This document shows positions 44,298 through 53,454 of a stretch of 64,000 nucleotides of DNA, piece after piece. The stretch's first letter is position 1; each line of letters opens with the position of its first letter. A program made the position numbers and the translations under genes. The notes under the pieces were generated by a model that was not told the origin of the DNA, did no database searches, and saw nothing but the letters and a program-made list of their open reading frames with translations. This DNA is from Chitinophagaceae bacterium UBA4407 (GTDB taxonomy: Bacteria > Bacteroidota > Bacteroidia > Chitinophagales > Chitinophagaceae): NCBI GenBank assembly GCA_002390845.1, contig DGQT01000092.1, positions 1 through 64,000 of the forward strand, read 5' to 3'.

Positions 44298-46772
44298 ATG
44301 CTGTTCTTCTGCCGGGCTCAAAAAAGGAAAAACTATTTTCTGAAAAAAATAATTCAATATATAAAAAGCCGCTCTCTAAAATCCAAAATAAAATGGGGCA
44401 TCGCAATCGTGTGCCTGGTTTGGTTTTGGCTTTCCCTACCATCTAAATTATTTAATACACCCACCAGTTTTGTGATCACCGATAAGGATGGAAATTTATT
44501 AAACGCTTCCATTGCAACGGATGGTCAATGGCGTTTTCCTTACGATAAAAATGTGCCGGAAAAATTTGTTGATTGCATCACCACGTTCGAAGACAAACGT
44601 TTTTTTTATCATCCTGGTGTGGATCCGATTGCATTGTGCAGGGCTATAACACAGAACATAAAAAACACGGGTGTTGTAAGCGGCGGCAGCACGATCACCA
44701 TGCAGGTAATGCGTATGCAGCAGCAAAACAATAACCGCAGTATCTGGAACAAACTTTCTGAAACGATTCTTGCTGTTCGCTTGGAGTGTTCTTACTCAAA
44801 AAAAAGTATTCTTGCGTTGTATGCATCCAACGCGCCTTTCGGCAGTAATGTGGTTGGTTTGGATGCAGCTTCGTGGCGTTATTATGGAAGGGCTGCCAAT
44901 GAATTAAGCTGGGGCGAAACGGCTGCATTGGCGGTGTTGCCTAATGCGCCATCGCTGGTGCATCCGGGAAAGAACAGCGCAGTATTACTGCGCAAAAGAA
45001 ATGAATTGCTCGATAAACTTGCCGCTAATAAAACCATTGATTCAACCACCTGCAACCTTGCAAAACTGGAGCCGCTACCCGGCGCACCAAAACCATTGCC
45101 GCAACTGGCACCACATTTACTGGACCGCTGCAAAAGAGATTACAACACGCTGGTAAAAAATAAAACGGCAAGACCAACAGAAATTCAAACAACGATTAAC
45201 AGTGCATTACAGCAGCAGGTAAACAATATCATCTTTCAGCATCATGAACAATTGAAAGGAAACCAGATCAATAATGCTGCGGCGATGGTAGTAGAAATTG
45301 AAACGGGCAATGTGCTTTCTTATGTGGGCAATGTTTATTTACCGGAAGATTCTTCACTGCAAAGTAATGTAGATGTACTGGCTTCCAAACGCAGCCCTGG
45401 CAGTACTTTAAAGCCGTTGCTCTATGCCTCATTACTTACAGAAGGCACCATGCTACCACGACAACTGGTTCCTGATATTCCCACACAAATGGGTGGCTAT
45501 ATGCCGGAGAATTTTGATCTTGGTTACGATGGTGCCGTGCCTGCCAACCGTGCCTTGTCAAGAAGTTTAAATATTCCCGCTGTACGCATGCTGATGCAGT
45601 TCAAGTACCAGAAATTTTACGATGTGCTGAAACAGTGCGGCTTTACAACATTGAACAGGCCGGCAGATAATTATGGCATGAGTTTAATTCTCGGCGGCTG
45701 CGAAATTTCGCCCTATGAACTGGCAGGCGTTTATAGCAGCATGGCAAGAATGTATAACCATGAACGCAGTAATAAAGGTGTATGGAATAGTAATGATTGG
45801 TTTATGCCGAAATACAGTGTTCAACAATCAGGTATCAGCCGTCAGCTACAAACTACAAACTACAAACCGCAAACTACAAACTCTCAGCTTTTCGATTACA
45901 CCGCACTCTGGCATACATTTAACGCGATGAATGAAGTAATGCGCCCCGGTGAAGAAGGGTTGTGGGGAATGTTTTCTTCTGCACAACGCATTGCATGGAA
46001 AACCGGAACCAGCTTCGGTTTCAGGGATGGATGGGCCGTGGGTTTTACACCAAAATATTGTGTAATTGTTTGGGTGGGCAACACTACCGGTGAAGGTCGG
46101 CCGGGCCTTACAGGGATTAATACGGCAGCGCCAATCCTGTTCGATATTTTTCGCCTGCTGCCAAATGCTGAATGGTTTCAGCCGCCGTCATCCGGGTTTA
46201 TTTACATGCCTGTTTGCCACGAGTCTGGCTTTAAGGCCGGACCTGATTGTGTAAAAGTTGATACCATTATGGTTTCAGAGAATGCGAAAAAAGCTACGGT
46301 TTGCCCTTATCACCGCATCATTCATCTGGATAAAACAGGCGCCTACCGTGTTACAGAAAATTGTATGTCGCCTTCTGAAATGCAGCACCAGGGCTGGTTT
46401 ATACTGCCGCCCACCATAGAATATTATTACAAACAAAAGCATGCCGACTATAAAACATTGCCGCCTTTCATGCCCGGCTGCATGAATGAAACGGTGAAAA
46501 CGCTGGACATTATTTATCCTGAAGAAGGTTCTAAAATTTATGTGCCTTTGGAGATCAGTGGCGAACGGGGCAAGACTGTTTTTACTGCCACGCACCGCAA
46601 CAGCAACGCAAAACTTTTCTGGCATCTGGACGATGAATATATTGGCACAACCACGCTGTTTCATCAAATAGCGGTAAGCCCGGTAGCGGGTAAACATATT
46701 TTGACTGTTGTTGACGAAAACGGCGAAAGTGTTACCAGAAATTTTGAGATACTGAATAAAGAAAATAATTAG
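44298..46772 (+). CDS. pbpC: Penicillin-binding protein 1C
   Basis: This bifunctional peptidoglycan synthase has a membrane anchor, a glycosyltransferase domain and a transpeptidase domain. The glycosyltransferase domain is seen in TTFEDKRFFYHPGVDPIALCRAI and GGSTITMQVMRM. The transpeptidase has SPGSTLKPLLYASLL (SxxK serine), SRSLNIP, and KTGTSFGFRDGWAVGF. A C-terminal BiPBP_C domain ends the protein. The only standard start codons before the anchor helix are GTG 44277 and ATG 44298, both inside the right arm of repeat E18; 44298 is chosen. A CTACAAACTACAAA run (45846-45882) encodes an odd QLQTTNYKPQTTN insert in the transpeptidase domain. Confidence 0.92.
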   Translation: MLFFCRAQKRKNYFLKKIIQYIKSRSLKSKIKWGIAIVCLVWFWLSLPSKLFNTPTSFVITDKDGNLLNASIATDGQWRFPYDKNVPEKFVDCITTFEDKRFFYHPGVDPIALCRAITQNIKNTGVVSGGSTITMQVMRMQQQNNNRSIWNKLSETILAVRLECSYSKKSILALYASNAPFGSNVVGLDAASWRYYGRAANELSWGETAALAVLPNAPSLVHPGKNSAVLLRKRNELLDKLAANKTIDSTTCNLAKLEPLPGAPKPLPQLAPHLLDRCKRDYNTLVKNKTARPTEIQTTINSALQQQVNNIIFQHHEQLKGNQINNAAAMVVEIETGNVLSYVGNVYLPEDSSLQSNVDVLASKRSPGSTLKPLLYASLLTEGTMLPRQLVPDIPTQMGGYMPENFDLGYDGAVPANRALSRSLNIPAVRMLMQFKYQKFYDVLKQCGFTTLNRPADNYGMSLILGGCEISPYELAGVYSSMARMYNHERSNKGVWNSNDWFMPKYSVQQSGISRQLQTTNYKPQTTNSQLFDYTALWHTFNAMNEVMRPGEEGLWGMFSSAQRIAWKTGTSFGFRDGWAVGFTPKYCVIVWVGNTTGEGRPGLTGINTAAPILFDIFRLLPNAEWFQPPSSGFIYMPVCHESGFKAGPDCVKVDTIMVSENAKKATVCPYHRIIHLDKTGAYRVTENCMSPSEMQHQGWFILPPTIEYYYKQKHADYKTLPPFMPGCMNETVKTLDIIYPEEGSKIYVPLEISGERGKTVFTATHRNSNAKLFWHLDDEYIGTTTLFHQIAVSPVAGKHILTVVDENGESVTRNFEILNKENN

Positions 46773-46773
46773 A

Positions 46774-46874
46774 ATTTTTATGAGCCGGGCTACGGAATAT
46801 GAATGAAACTTTTCTTGCGTCGCACACTTGTACGGTTGAATTATAATGAAGCTTTACCGAAGCGAAGATTGAAA
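46774..46874. repeat. Intergenic repeat E19 (left half, core A)
   Basis: AATTTTTATGAGCCGGGC starts one base after the pbpC stop. A GAATGAAACTTTTC spacer, core A TTGCGTCGCACACTTGTACGG (46815-46835) and the centre GAAGCTTTACCGAAGCGAAGATTGAA follow. No right half is present. Confidence 0.82.
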
Positions 46875-46929
46875 AATACATAACACGTAAATCTTATTTC
46901 TCTTTATTACATTTACTAAAGAATAAATA

Positions 46930-47652
46930 ATGATGAATAATACTGTGGGCAACCAAACATGTAAATATTGCAAAGCTGAGGGTAGTGGCATTTATTGCAG
47001 CAACTGTGGCAATCTATACGCAACAAAACGTATTACAATTAAAAGTATCCTTCATGATGTTTTTCATTTCGTTACACATCTGGATAAAGGTTTTGGATAT
47101 ACGCTAAAGCAATTGTTCACAGCTCCAGGAGTTACACAGCGGGATTATGTGGAAGGTTATCGGGCCAAACATCAGAAACCATTTTCCATGTTTTTTCTTT
47201 GCGCCAGTATTACCGCACTCATACGTTACCGGATCAATATTGCACTGGTAGATTATTTCAACAGTGGTAATGCAACCGAAGGTAACTTCTTTCATGAGTA
47301 CATGGTATTGATGCATTCGTTGTTACTGCCTTTGTACGCATTGATCACCTGGCTCATCTTTTACAGGTCGAAGTATAATTATGCCGAGATCGTGGTGTTT
47401 TTTTTATATACGTTGTCGGCTTTTTTTCTTATCATGGATATGGTGGCATTGCTGCGGCTTATCTGGCCGCCGCTGAATACGGATTACATTGAACTTTCTC
47501 TATTTCTTATATACAATGCCATAACCACTGTCAACTTTTTCAACAGCTCAAATAAGTGGGTTGTTATAATCAAAAGCATTATCAATATGGTGATCGTATA
47601 TTTTATTGCCAATTATGCACAGGATTTTCTTGTAAGTGTTTTGAAGCATTAA
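46930..47652 (+). CDS. DUF3667 membrane protein with zinc ribbon
   Basis: A 240-residue protein of unknown function. The N terminus has a zinc ribbon (CKYCKAEGSGIYCSNCG, residues about 11-27). It is followed by the DUF3667 hallmark HDVFHFVTHLDKGFGYTLKQLFTAPG and DYVEGYRAKHQKPFSMFFL. The rest holds four or five membrane helices. A role is not known for the family. It faces the M13 peptidase gene convergently. Confidence 0.85.
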   Translation: MMNNTVGNQTCKYCKAEGSGIYCSNCGNLYATKRITIKSILHDVFHFVTHLDKGFGYTLKQLFTAPGVTQRDYVEGYRAKHQKPFSMFFLCASITALIRYRINIALVDYFNSGNATEGNFFHEYMVLMHSLLLPLYALITWLIFYRSKYNYAEIVVFFLYTLSAFFLIMDMVALLRLIWPPLNTDYIELSLFLIYNAITTVNFFNSSNKWVVIIKSIINMVIVYFIANYAQDFLVSVLKH

Positions 47653-47739
47653 ATGTGGCTATAATTTCTACTTCAATCTTCGCATTGCTCCGTAATATTA
47701 TACTGCACAAGACATGCTGTCGCTTTTATCTTCGCTTTG

Positions 47740-47813
47740 CTCAATAAAGCTATGGCAGCCGAAGAGTGCGACGCAAGAAAAGCTCAATAGAATTTCTTCA
47801 TTCTGGCTCATAT
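47740..47813. repeat. Intergenic repeat E20 (right half, core A)
   Basis: CCGAAGAGTGCGACGCAAG (47760-47778) is followed by AAAAGCTCAATAGAATTTC and the end ATTCTGGCTCATATAAAA. It is preceded by GCTCAATAAAGC. The mirror half is not recognisable. Confidence 0.75.
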
Positions 47814-47817
47814 AAAA

Positions 47818-47852
47818 ATAAAGGCATCAACATTCGTTGATGCCTTTATTTT
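47818..47852. terminator. Bidirectional terminator between DUF3667 and M13 peptidase genes
   Basis: AATAAAGGCATCAAC and GTTGATGCCTTTATT form a 15-base-pair stem around ATTC, with T-rich tails on either strand. It lies between convergent genes. Confidence 0.88.
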
Positions 47853-47868
47853 TAAAACTCAATTCAGC

Positions 47869-49908
47869 TTACCATATTTTTATTCTGGTACTATCAGGCT
47901 TATACATTTTATCTCCTTCCTTAACATCGAATGCTGCATAGAATGGCATAAAATTCATTAGCGGTCCGTTTACACGCCATATTGCAGGTGAGTGCGGATT
48001 GGTGTTTACCTGCTGTCTTAATATTTCATCTTTTTGTTTGCTCCTCCATATTTGCGCATAAGAAAAGAAGAAGCGCTGATCGGGAGTAAGGCCATCTGTT
48101 TTAGTAGTGTCTTTACCCTGTGCCGTCATTTTAAAGGCATCGTAAGCAATGTTGATGCCGCCAAGATCGGCAATGTTTTCGCCGTTAGTTAACGCACCAT
48201 TTACGTGTACAGAATCAAGCACGGTAAAGCTGTTGTATTGCGCAATTTCCTGCTGTGATTTTACGGTGAATTTTGCGTAGTCATCTTTGCTCCACCATAA
48301 TTTTAAGTTGCCGTCTTTATCGTATTGAGCGCCCTGATCGTCGAAGCCATGCGTCATTTCATGACCGATTACCATACCAATACCACCGTAGTTTATAGCA
48401 TCATCGGCATTTGGATCGAAGAAAGGAAACTGCAGAATACCGGCAGGGAAAACGATCTCGTTAAACGAGGGATTGTAATAGGCATTGATGGTTGGAGGCG
48501 TCATTCCCCATTCTGTTTTATCTACCGCTTTATCTACTTTGCCAAGCTGGTATTCGAATTCATTTTTTGCGCAGGATTGCAGGTTTTCGTAGTACGTAGA
48601 TTTGTCAATATTTACTTTACTGTAATCTCTCCATTTATCAGGATAGCCGATTTTCTTTATAAAAGTGTAAAGCTTTTCTTTTGCTTTTGTTTTTGTGCTG
48701 TCGCTCATCCAATCAAGATTGCTGATTCTTGCTTCAAAAGCTTTTTGCAGATTGTTTACAAGATCAAGCATTCGCTTCTTGGCGTCTTCTGTAAAATATT
48801 TTTTTACATAAAGCTGCCCCAGTGCTTCGCCAAGATTGTTATCGGTGCTGGCTGTCATTCTTTGCCAACGTGGTTTTAACTGTTGCTGTCCGCTTAAGGC
48901 TTTGCCATTATATTCAAAACTTGCATTTACAAAATCGCTGCTTAATGCATTTGCCGAATTATTCAGCAGGTGAAACCGCAGGTAAATTTTCCAGGTATCC
49001 AGGGGAACAGATTTCAACAGATCGTTAAGCTTTGCATAATATGCGGGCTGCGAAACATTTACAGAATCGGTTTTTACCGATACGTTGGATAATAAAGTGC
49101 TCCATCCAAATACCGGCATCTTTTTATCGAGATCTGCAACAGCCATTTTATTGTAATTGCTTTCGGGATCGCGTAACTCAACATTGGTTCTGTGGCTTGC
49201 TGCCATTTGCTTTTCAAGTGCATAAACTGCTGCGGCATTTTTTGCGGCAGTAGCTGAATCGTCGCCGGTTAATGTAAATAGTTTTTCTATATAAGTGGTG
49301 TAAGCTTTTACAATACCCAAAGTTGCAGGGTCGGTTTTAAAATAGTAATCCCTGTCTGGCAATCCTAAACCACCCTGGTAAAAAACAAGGATGTTTTTTG
49401 AACTGTTCTTGTCGTCTGCAGCAACAAAAGCATTGAATAAAATATTGTCCTGGGTTGTTTGTTCATCAGCAACGAACTTCATTAAGTCCTGTGTACTTTT
49501 TATTTCACTGATTTTTTGAAGTGCAGGTTTTACAGGTTCGTAACCGCGTTTATCAATCGCAGCAGAATCCATTCCTGACAAATAAAAATCTCCTACTTTT
49601 TGTTCTATGCTACCGGCCGCAGCATTGCTTTTTGAAGCATCTTCCAGCAATGATTTCAGTGCTTCTCGGGTTTTGTTACGCAGATCAAGGAAAGAACCAA
49701 CGCCGGATTCTGTGGATGGTATTACGGCTGATTTAAGCCAGCCACCATTTACATATAAAAAGAAATTGTCACCTGGCTTTACAGATGAATCCATGTAAGA
49801 TGTTTCGATAAATTTTTGTGTGATTTTCTCAGTGCTTTTATTCTCTGAACAGCTATTTAATATAGCTGCCAAAGCAAGCAAAGAAAAAGCAGGCAATCTC
49901 ATGTTCAT
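47869..49908 (-). CDS. M13 family metallopeptidase (neprilysin/PepO-like) lipoprotein
   Basis: A 679-residue zinc endopeptidase of the neprilysin family, exported as a lipoprotein (signal ending AAILNSC). The zinc site is GHEMTHGFDDQGAQYD (HExxH), with the third ligand in NGENIADLGGINIAYDAF. The substrate-binding NAYYNPSFNEIVFPAGILQFPFF and C-terminal RVNGPLMNFMPFYAAFDVKEGD motifs are complete. It probably degrades peptides in the periplasm. It has its own terminator region upstream and no operon partner. Confidence 0.93.
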   Translation of the reverse strand: MNMRLPAFSLLALAAILNSCSENKSTEKITQKFIETSYMDSSVKPGDNFFLYVNGGWLKSAVIPSTESGVGSFLDLRNKTREALKSLLEDASKSNAAAGSIEQKVGDFYLSGMDSAAIDKRGYEPVKPALQKISEIKSTQDLMKFVADEQTTQDNILFNAFVAADDKNSSKNILVFYQGGLGLPDRDYYFKTDPATLGIVKAYTTYIEKLFTLTGDDSATAAKNAAAVYALEKQMAASHRTNVELRDPESNYNKMAVADLDKKMPVFGWSTLLSNVSVKTDSVNVSQPAYYAKLNDLLKSVPLDTWKIYLRFHLLNNSANALSSDFVNASFEYNGKALSGQQQLKPRWQRMTASTDNNLGEALGQLYVKKYFTEDAKKRMLDLVNNLQKAFEARISNLDWMSDSTKTKAKEKLYTFIKKIGYPDKWRDYSKVNIDKSTYYENLQSCAKNEFEYQLGKVDKAVDKTEWGMTPPTINAYYNPSFNEIVFPAGILQFPFFDPNADDAINYGGIGMVIGHEMTHGFDDQGAQYDKDGNLKLWWSKDDYAKFTVKSQQEIAQYNSFTVLDSVHVNGALTNGENIADLGGINIAYDAFKMTAQGKDTTKTDGLTPDQRFFFSYAQIWRSKQKDEILRQQVNTNPHSPAIWRVNGPLMNFMPFYAAFDVKEGDKMYKPDSTRIKIW

Positions 49909-49943
49909 ATTTAAGTATTTATTTTATAAAGGATGGAAAAGTA

Positions 49944-49974
49944 AAAAAACTTCCTGAATAGCTGGAAGTTTTTT
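49944..49974. terminator. Terminator downstream of the PfkB kinase gene
   Basis: AAAAAACTTCC and GGAAGTTTTTT form an 11-base-pair stem around TGAATAGCT. It would end minus-strand transcripts from the kinase before the M13 peptidase gene. Confidence 0.75.
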
Positions 49975-50066
49975 GAAGAAAGGCAGCGCCAGCTTTGGTT
50001 TTATACCCTTTGCTGTATGAGATTGCTGAATCAATTTAACATGGCCGCACATTGCCGACAGGCAAA

Positions 50067-50125
50067 CCGAAAGTACAAGTGAGTGACACAACGGAAGCTT
50101 AATAGCAGCAATGCAGTTAAGCTCA
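50067..50125. repeat. Intergenic repeat E21 (right half, core B)
   Basis: CCGAAAGTACAAGTGAGTGACACAAC is core B reversed. It is followed by GGAAGCTTAATAGCAGCAATGC and a degenerate end, AGTTAAGCTCAATGAA. The GGCAGCGCCAGC near 49982 may be a worn left end. Confidence 0.72.
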
Positions 50126-50170
50126 ATGAATGCTGTTATACATTTTTAACCAATGGTCAAGTGAAGTGAA

Positions 50171-51094
50171 CTAAACCAATGCAATATCAAAATTTACCAG
50201 TTGTACAAACTCGTTGATGCGCCCGTCTATATCGTTTTTAGAAATCTCTTTTAAACGCTGAACACCAAATTTCTCTACGCAAAAACTTGCCATAGCAGAG
50301 CCAACGATAATAGCCGTTTTCATATTTTCGAAAGAGATGTCTTTTGTTTTTGCAAGGTGGCCAATAAAGCCCCCGGCAAAAGTATCGCCGGCGCCGGTAG
50401 GGTCGAACACTTCTTCCAAAGGCAAGGCCGGAGCAAAGAAAACATTGTTTTCATGAAACAATAAAGCGCCATGCTCACCTTTTTTAATGATGAGATATTT
50501 GGGGCCCATGGTTAGTATTTTTTTTGCTGCTTTTACAATGGAATATTCATTGGTTAACTGCCGGGCTTCGCTATCGTTTACCAGCAGAACATCAACCACG
50601 GTAAGTACGTCTTTTAAATCATCCAGGGCAACTTCCATCCAAAAGTTCATCGTATCCAAAACAATAAGTTTTGGTTTTGAATTCATTTGTTCAATTACTT
50701 TTTTCTGCAGGCTGGGCATCAGGTTACCCAGCATTACAAACTCTGCATTCCTGTAACTTTCGGGAAGCACCGGATCAAAGTCGGCAAGTACATTAAGATC
50801 TGTAACCAGCGTGTCGCGGGTATTCATATCCAGATGATAGCGGCCACTCCAGAAAAAAGATTTTTTATCAGGCACCACTGTAACACCTTCCAGGTCTACA
50901 CCCCGTGAAGAAAGATCATTCATTTCTTCTTTTGGAAAATCGTAGCCAACGATTGACACCTGTTTAACATCCTGTATAAAATTACTGGCTGTATAAGCAA
51001 CATAAGTTGCAGAACCACCCACGATTTTATCTGTTTTACCAAAAGGCGTTTCAATGGCATCGAAAGCCATAGTGCCAACTACTACTAAACTCAT
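50171..51094 (-). CDS. PfkB family sugar/nucleoside kinase
   Basis: A 307-residue ribokinase-like kinase. The N terminus has GGSATYVAYTASNF, the substrate-binding signature. The C-terminal signature DPTGAGDTFAGGFIGHLA contains the catalytic aspartate (GAGD). Length and fold are those of sugar, fructose or adenosine kinases, and the substrate cannot be decided from sequence. The gene is followed by a terminator hairpin and repeat E21, and preceded by repeat E22, so it is a single-gene unit. Confidence 0.85.
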   Translation of the reverse strand: MSLVVVGTMAFDAIETPFGKTDKIVGGSATYVAYTASNFIQDVKQVSIVGYDFPKEEMNDLSSRGVDLEGVTVVPDKKSFFWSGRYHLDMNTRDTLVTDLNVLADFDPVLPESYRNAEFVMLGNLMPSLQKKVIEQMNSKPKLIVLDTMNFWMEVALDDLKDVLTVVDVLLVNDSEARQLTNEYSIVKAAKKILTMGPKYLIIKKGEHGALLFHENNVFFAPALPLEEVFDPTGAGDTFAGGFIGHLAKTKDISFENMKTAIIVGSAMASFCVEKFGVQRLKEISKNDIDGRINEFVQLVNFDIALV

Positions 51095-51150
51095 AATGGA
51101 GGTTTTTTAACGGCGGCAAACCTATTGCATTTACAGGAAAAGCCACTGAA

Positions 51151-51228
51151 TATTTTGAGCCGGGCTGAAGCATGTTATGGCATCGCATGTTGTGTCACTC
51201 ACTTGTACGTTCTAATCAGTATTGGGCA
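51151..51228. repeat. Intergenic repeat E22 (left half, core B)
   Basis: TATTTTGAGCCGGGC, then TATGGCATCGCATG, then core B TTGTGTCACTCACTTGTACG (51190-51209). It lies between the phosphoribosyltransferase stop and the kinase start. No mirror half is seen. Confidence 0.8.
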
Positions 51229-51273
51229 ATGTGCAACTTCACCTGTTTTCATCTAATAACCTGGTAAAGAATC

Positions 51274-51774
51274 TTATTGAATGTATGCCCCGGTAACTTC
51301 ACTGTCGCTTACTTCTACATGAATATGGTCATCCATGGTGGTTGCAACAGATAAGCCAACATAGTCTGGCTTAATGGGGAAGAGCTTGTGCATTCTTTCT
51401 ATCAGCACAAGGGTTTGAATGCGGTGCGGATAAAAATCAAGTAATGGTTTTAAGGCGTATAACAGCGTTTTGCCACTGTTAGATACATCGTCTATTACCA
51501 GTACATTCTTATCGGTAAAATCAATTTTCTTACTTAGTTTAATTTCTTCAGGCACATGCTTATCAAAGGTTACCGAAATAATCTCTATTGGCTTATTGAT
51601 AAAAGGTTTAAGGTATGCGCCAATCTTTTCTGCAACCACGGTGCCGCTGTTACGAATGCCGATCAATATTAACGGCGCTTCATCGCCGCTCAAATGCTCT
51701 GCAACTTCCAGTGCAAGGCGATGCAATTTCTGCTCTGCCACTTCTTTACTAAGTATGTACCTTTTATTATCCAT
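51274..51774 (-). CDS. Phosphoribosyltransferase (PyrR-like)
   Basis: A 166-residue type I phosphoribosyltransferase. The PRPP-binding motif VLVIDDVSNSGKTLLYAL is clear, preceded by LILIGIRNSGTVVAEKIGAYL. It could be a uracil or purine phosphoribosyltransferase or a PyrR-like regulator; no pyrimidine genes are adjacent to settle this. The gap upstream (51775-52068) contains no gene and is AT-rich. Confidence 0.82.
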   Translation of the reverse strand: MDNKRYILSKEVAEQKLHRLALEVAEHLSGDEAPLILIGIRNSGTVVAEKIGAYLKPFINKPIEIISVTFDKHVPEEIKLSKKIDFTDKNVLVIDDVSNSGKTLLYALKPLLDFYPHRIQTLVLIERMHKLFPIKPDYVGLSVATTMDDHIHVEVSDSEVTGAYIQ

Positions 51775-52068
51775 GGGGTTTAATGGTATTAATTACCGCA
51801 AACAAAAATAGTAACTATGCTATTAATACAAGTAATGAATATGCAATAAGCTGGTTTGCCGACTGTAACTGTTTAAGTGTGCAATACAGAAATAAGTTCG
51901 CTTTAAGGAGAAAGTGTATGTTCGGGAAACTGTATCTGGAGTTCGAATTTATTACGCTCCTCAATTTTATTGTTATGGAAAACAGCAGGCAAAAATTTTA
52001 TGTTGGGTAGTTTGATGATCCTGGCAGAAGAATGAACAAACAAACATTTTGGTGGCAGTATCCCAATA

Positions 52069-52437
52069 TCATCCTGCTAATTTTTCTGCAAACGTGGCAG
52101 TTATTTTTGCTATTACTTCTTCCAATGTTGCACCGGGCATTAATTCAGTCAATGTTAACTGCCCATCATTGTAATTGAATACGGCGAGCTCTGTAATGAT
52201 GAGATCAACAACATTGAACGCAGTTAAAGGTAACGTACATAAAGGAACAATTTTTGCAGAACCATCATTATTGGTATGCGTCATTACAATAATTAATTTC
52301 TTAGCATATGCAGCAAGATCCATTGCGCAACCCACGCCCAGCAAGGGTTTGCCGGGACAGCCCAGTTGGCAAGATTTGCTTTTTCATCAAGCTGCAAACC
52401 ACCCATGATAGCAACATCTATATGCCCTCCACGGAAG
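52069..52437 (-). pseudogene. Remnant of 3-oxoacid/3-oxoadipate CoA-transferase subunit B
   Basis: The C-terminal part reads LLGVGCAMDLAAYAKKLIIVMTHTNNDGSAKIVPLCTLPLTAFNVVDLIITELAVF, unmistakably CoA-transferase subunit B. Upstream in another frame lies RGGHIDVAIMGGLQLDEKANLANWAVP, the preceding part of the same protein. A one-base deletion near 52362 separates them. About the first 100 residues of a normal 215-220 residue subunit are missing. An intact subunit A is not present. It is a decayed gene. Confidence 0.85.
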
Positions 52438-52627
52438 ATAAACCTTGATACTTTGCAATATCATATAAATATTGTTCTTCCTGAAACAAGAGACCAAGGG
52501 GTTTATGATGCAATATTTAAAAGTTTAAGAAACCATTTAGGTTAAATATATGACTGACATTTATGATTTTATTTTCAGAGGAGTTCTTACAGAAGAAAGC
52601 TTAGACAAATGAGGTAGAAAGAAAATA

Positions 52628-53217
52628 TCAAACTTCATAAATATACCTTGGGAGTTTGCTCTTATACTGTTGTGTAATTCTGAAAGCGGCATTTTCTGTT
52701 ATCTTTTCCTTTTTGGAAAATTGCTTTACTTCAGGCAGTAATGCCAGCAGGTTTATGCTGATGATATCGAGGTTAACTTTTGAATTGTTATTGTATTCAA
52801 ACTCAAGCCTGGTAAGTATATTCAATACATGCACTTTAGTTGCATCGTTGATTGTTACAAGTGGGTTGCCGGTAAATTCAAGGAAGGAAAAGTCATGGAG
52901 TATATCCTGCTTAATAAATTTCCTGTTGAATATTTCTGTGTCGAAGTGGCAATAAAAACCTTGTACATCGCGGCTCATAAGATCATGCGTAGATATCTGA
53001 TAAGCCGGTAAAAGAAAAAAGTATTGGCGCTGAATTCATACTTATCAAGACCTTTACTGCGCGTTGATTTTCCTTTACTAAGAAAAATAAAATCCGATAC
53101 GGTTTGCCGGTGTGGCGCAAAAGGGAATTTTAAATGACCTGCAAAATCTTCGAGTTTATTAATATGAAACTGTTGATGCATTTGTGGGGAACCGCGGCTT
53201 CCACTCAACTGAGTCAT
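52628..53217 (-). pseudogene. Remnant of an AraC family regulator (frameshifted, no HTH)
   Basis: The N-terminal sensor part (MHQQFHINKLEDFAGHLKFPFAPHRQ... to KYEFSANTFFF) runs into a frameshift in a T/A run near 53010. The next frame continues PAYQISTHDLMSRDVQGFYCHFDTEIFNRKF through ENAAFRITQQYKSKLPRYIYE to a stop at 52628. The C-terminal DNA-binding domain that should follow is absent. The sensor half resembles AraC regulators seen beside aromatic-degradation genes of Bacteroidota. It cannot make a DNA-binding protein. Confidence 0.8.
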
Positions 53218-53454
53218 TGAAGAATTTCTTTTCTTTTTCAAAAAGGCTTAGTATGGAAACTGCTTCCGTTTTCAATGGCAATAGTTATTGAAAGAATGAT
53301 TGAAGTTATTAAGGCTTTCTTTTTATATAACTTTTTTATTCCCGCCTTAACCAATTCTATGAAAATTTTCTTGCACACAAATAGTGCTGTGCGTGTTAAT
53401 AATTTGTGCGGGTAACACATGCTGACTGCACCATGCTGAATTATTAACAGAACC

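Larger units (their letters stand above)
43660..44335. repeat. Intergenic repeat E18 (long element, B left / A right)
   Basis: TTTTTTGTAACCAGC starts at the base after the alpha-2-macroglobulin stop, with core B TTGTGTCACTCACTTGTACG at 43698-43717. The right half is CAAGAGTGCGACGCAAG (44272-44288) and GCCGGGCTCAAAAAA, which runs into the pbpC frame. The centre holds CTTCGGTAAAATCTCAAT, four small hairpins (43880-44060) and a terminator-like hairpin near 44182. No gene is present in the gap. Confidence 0.85.
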
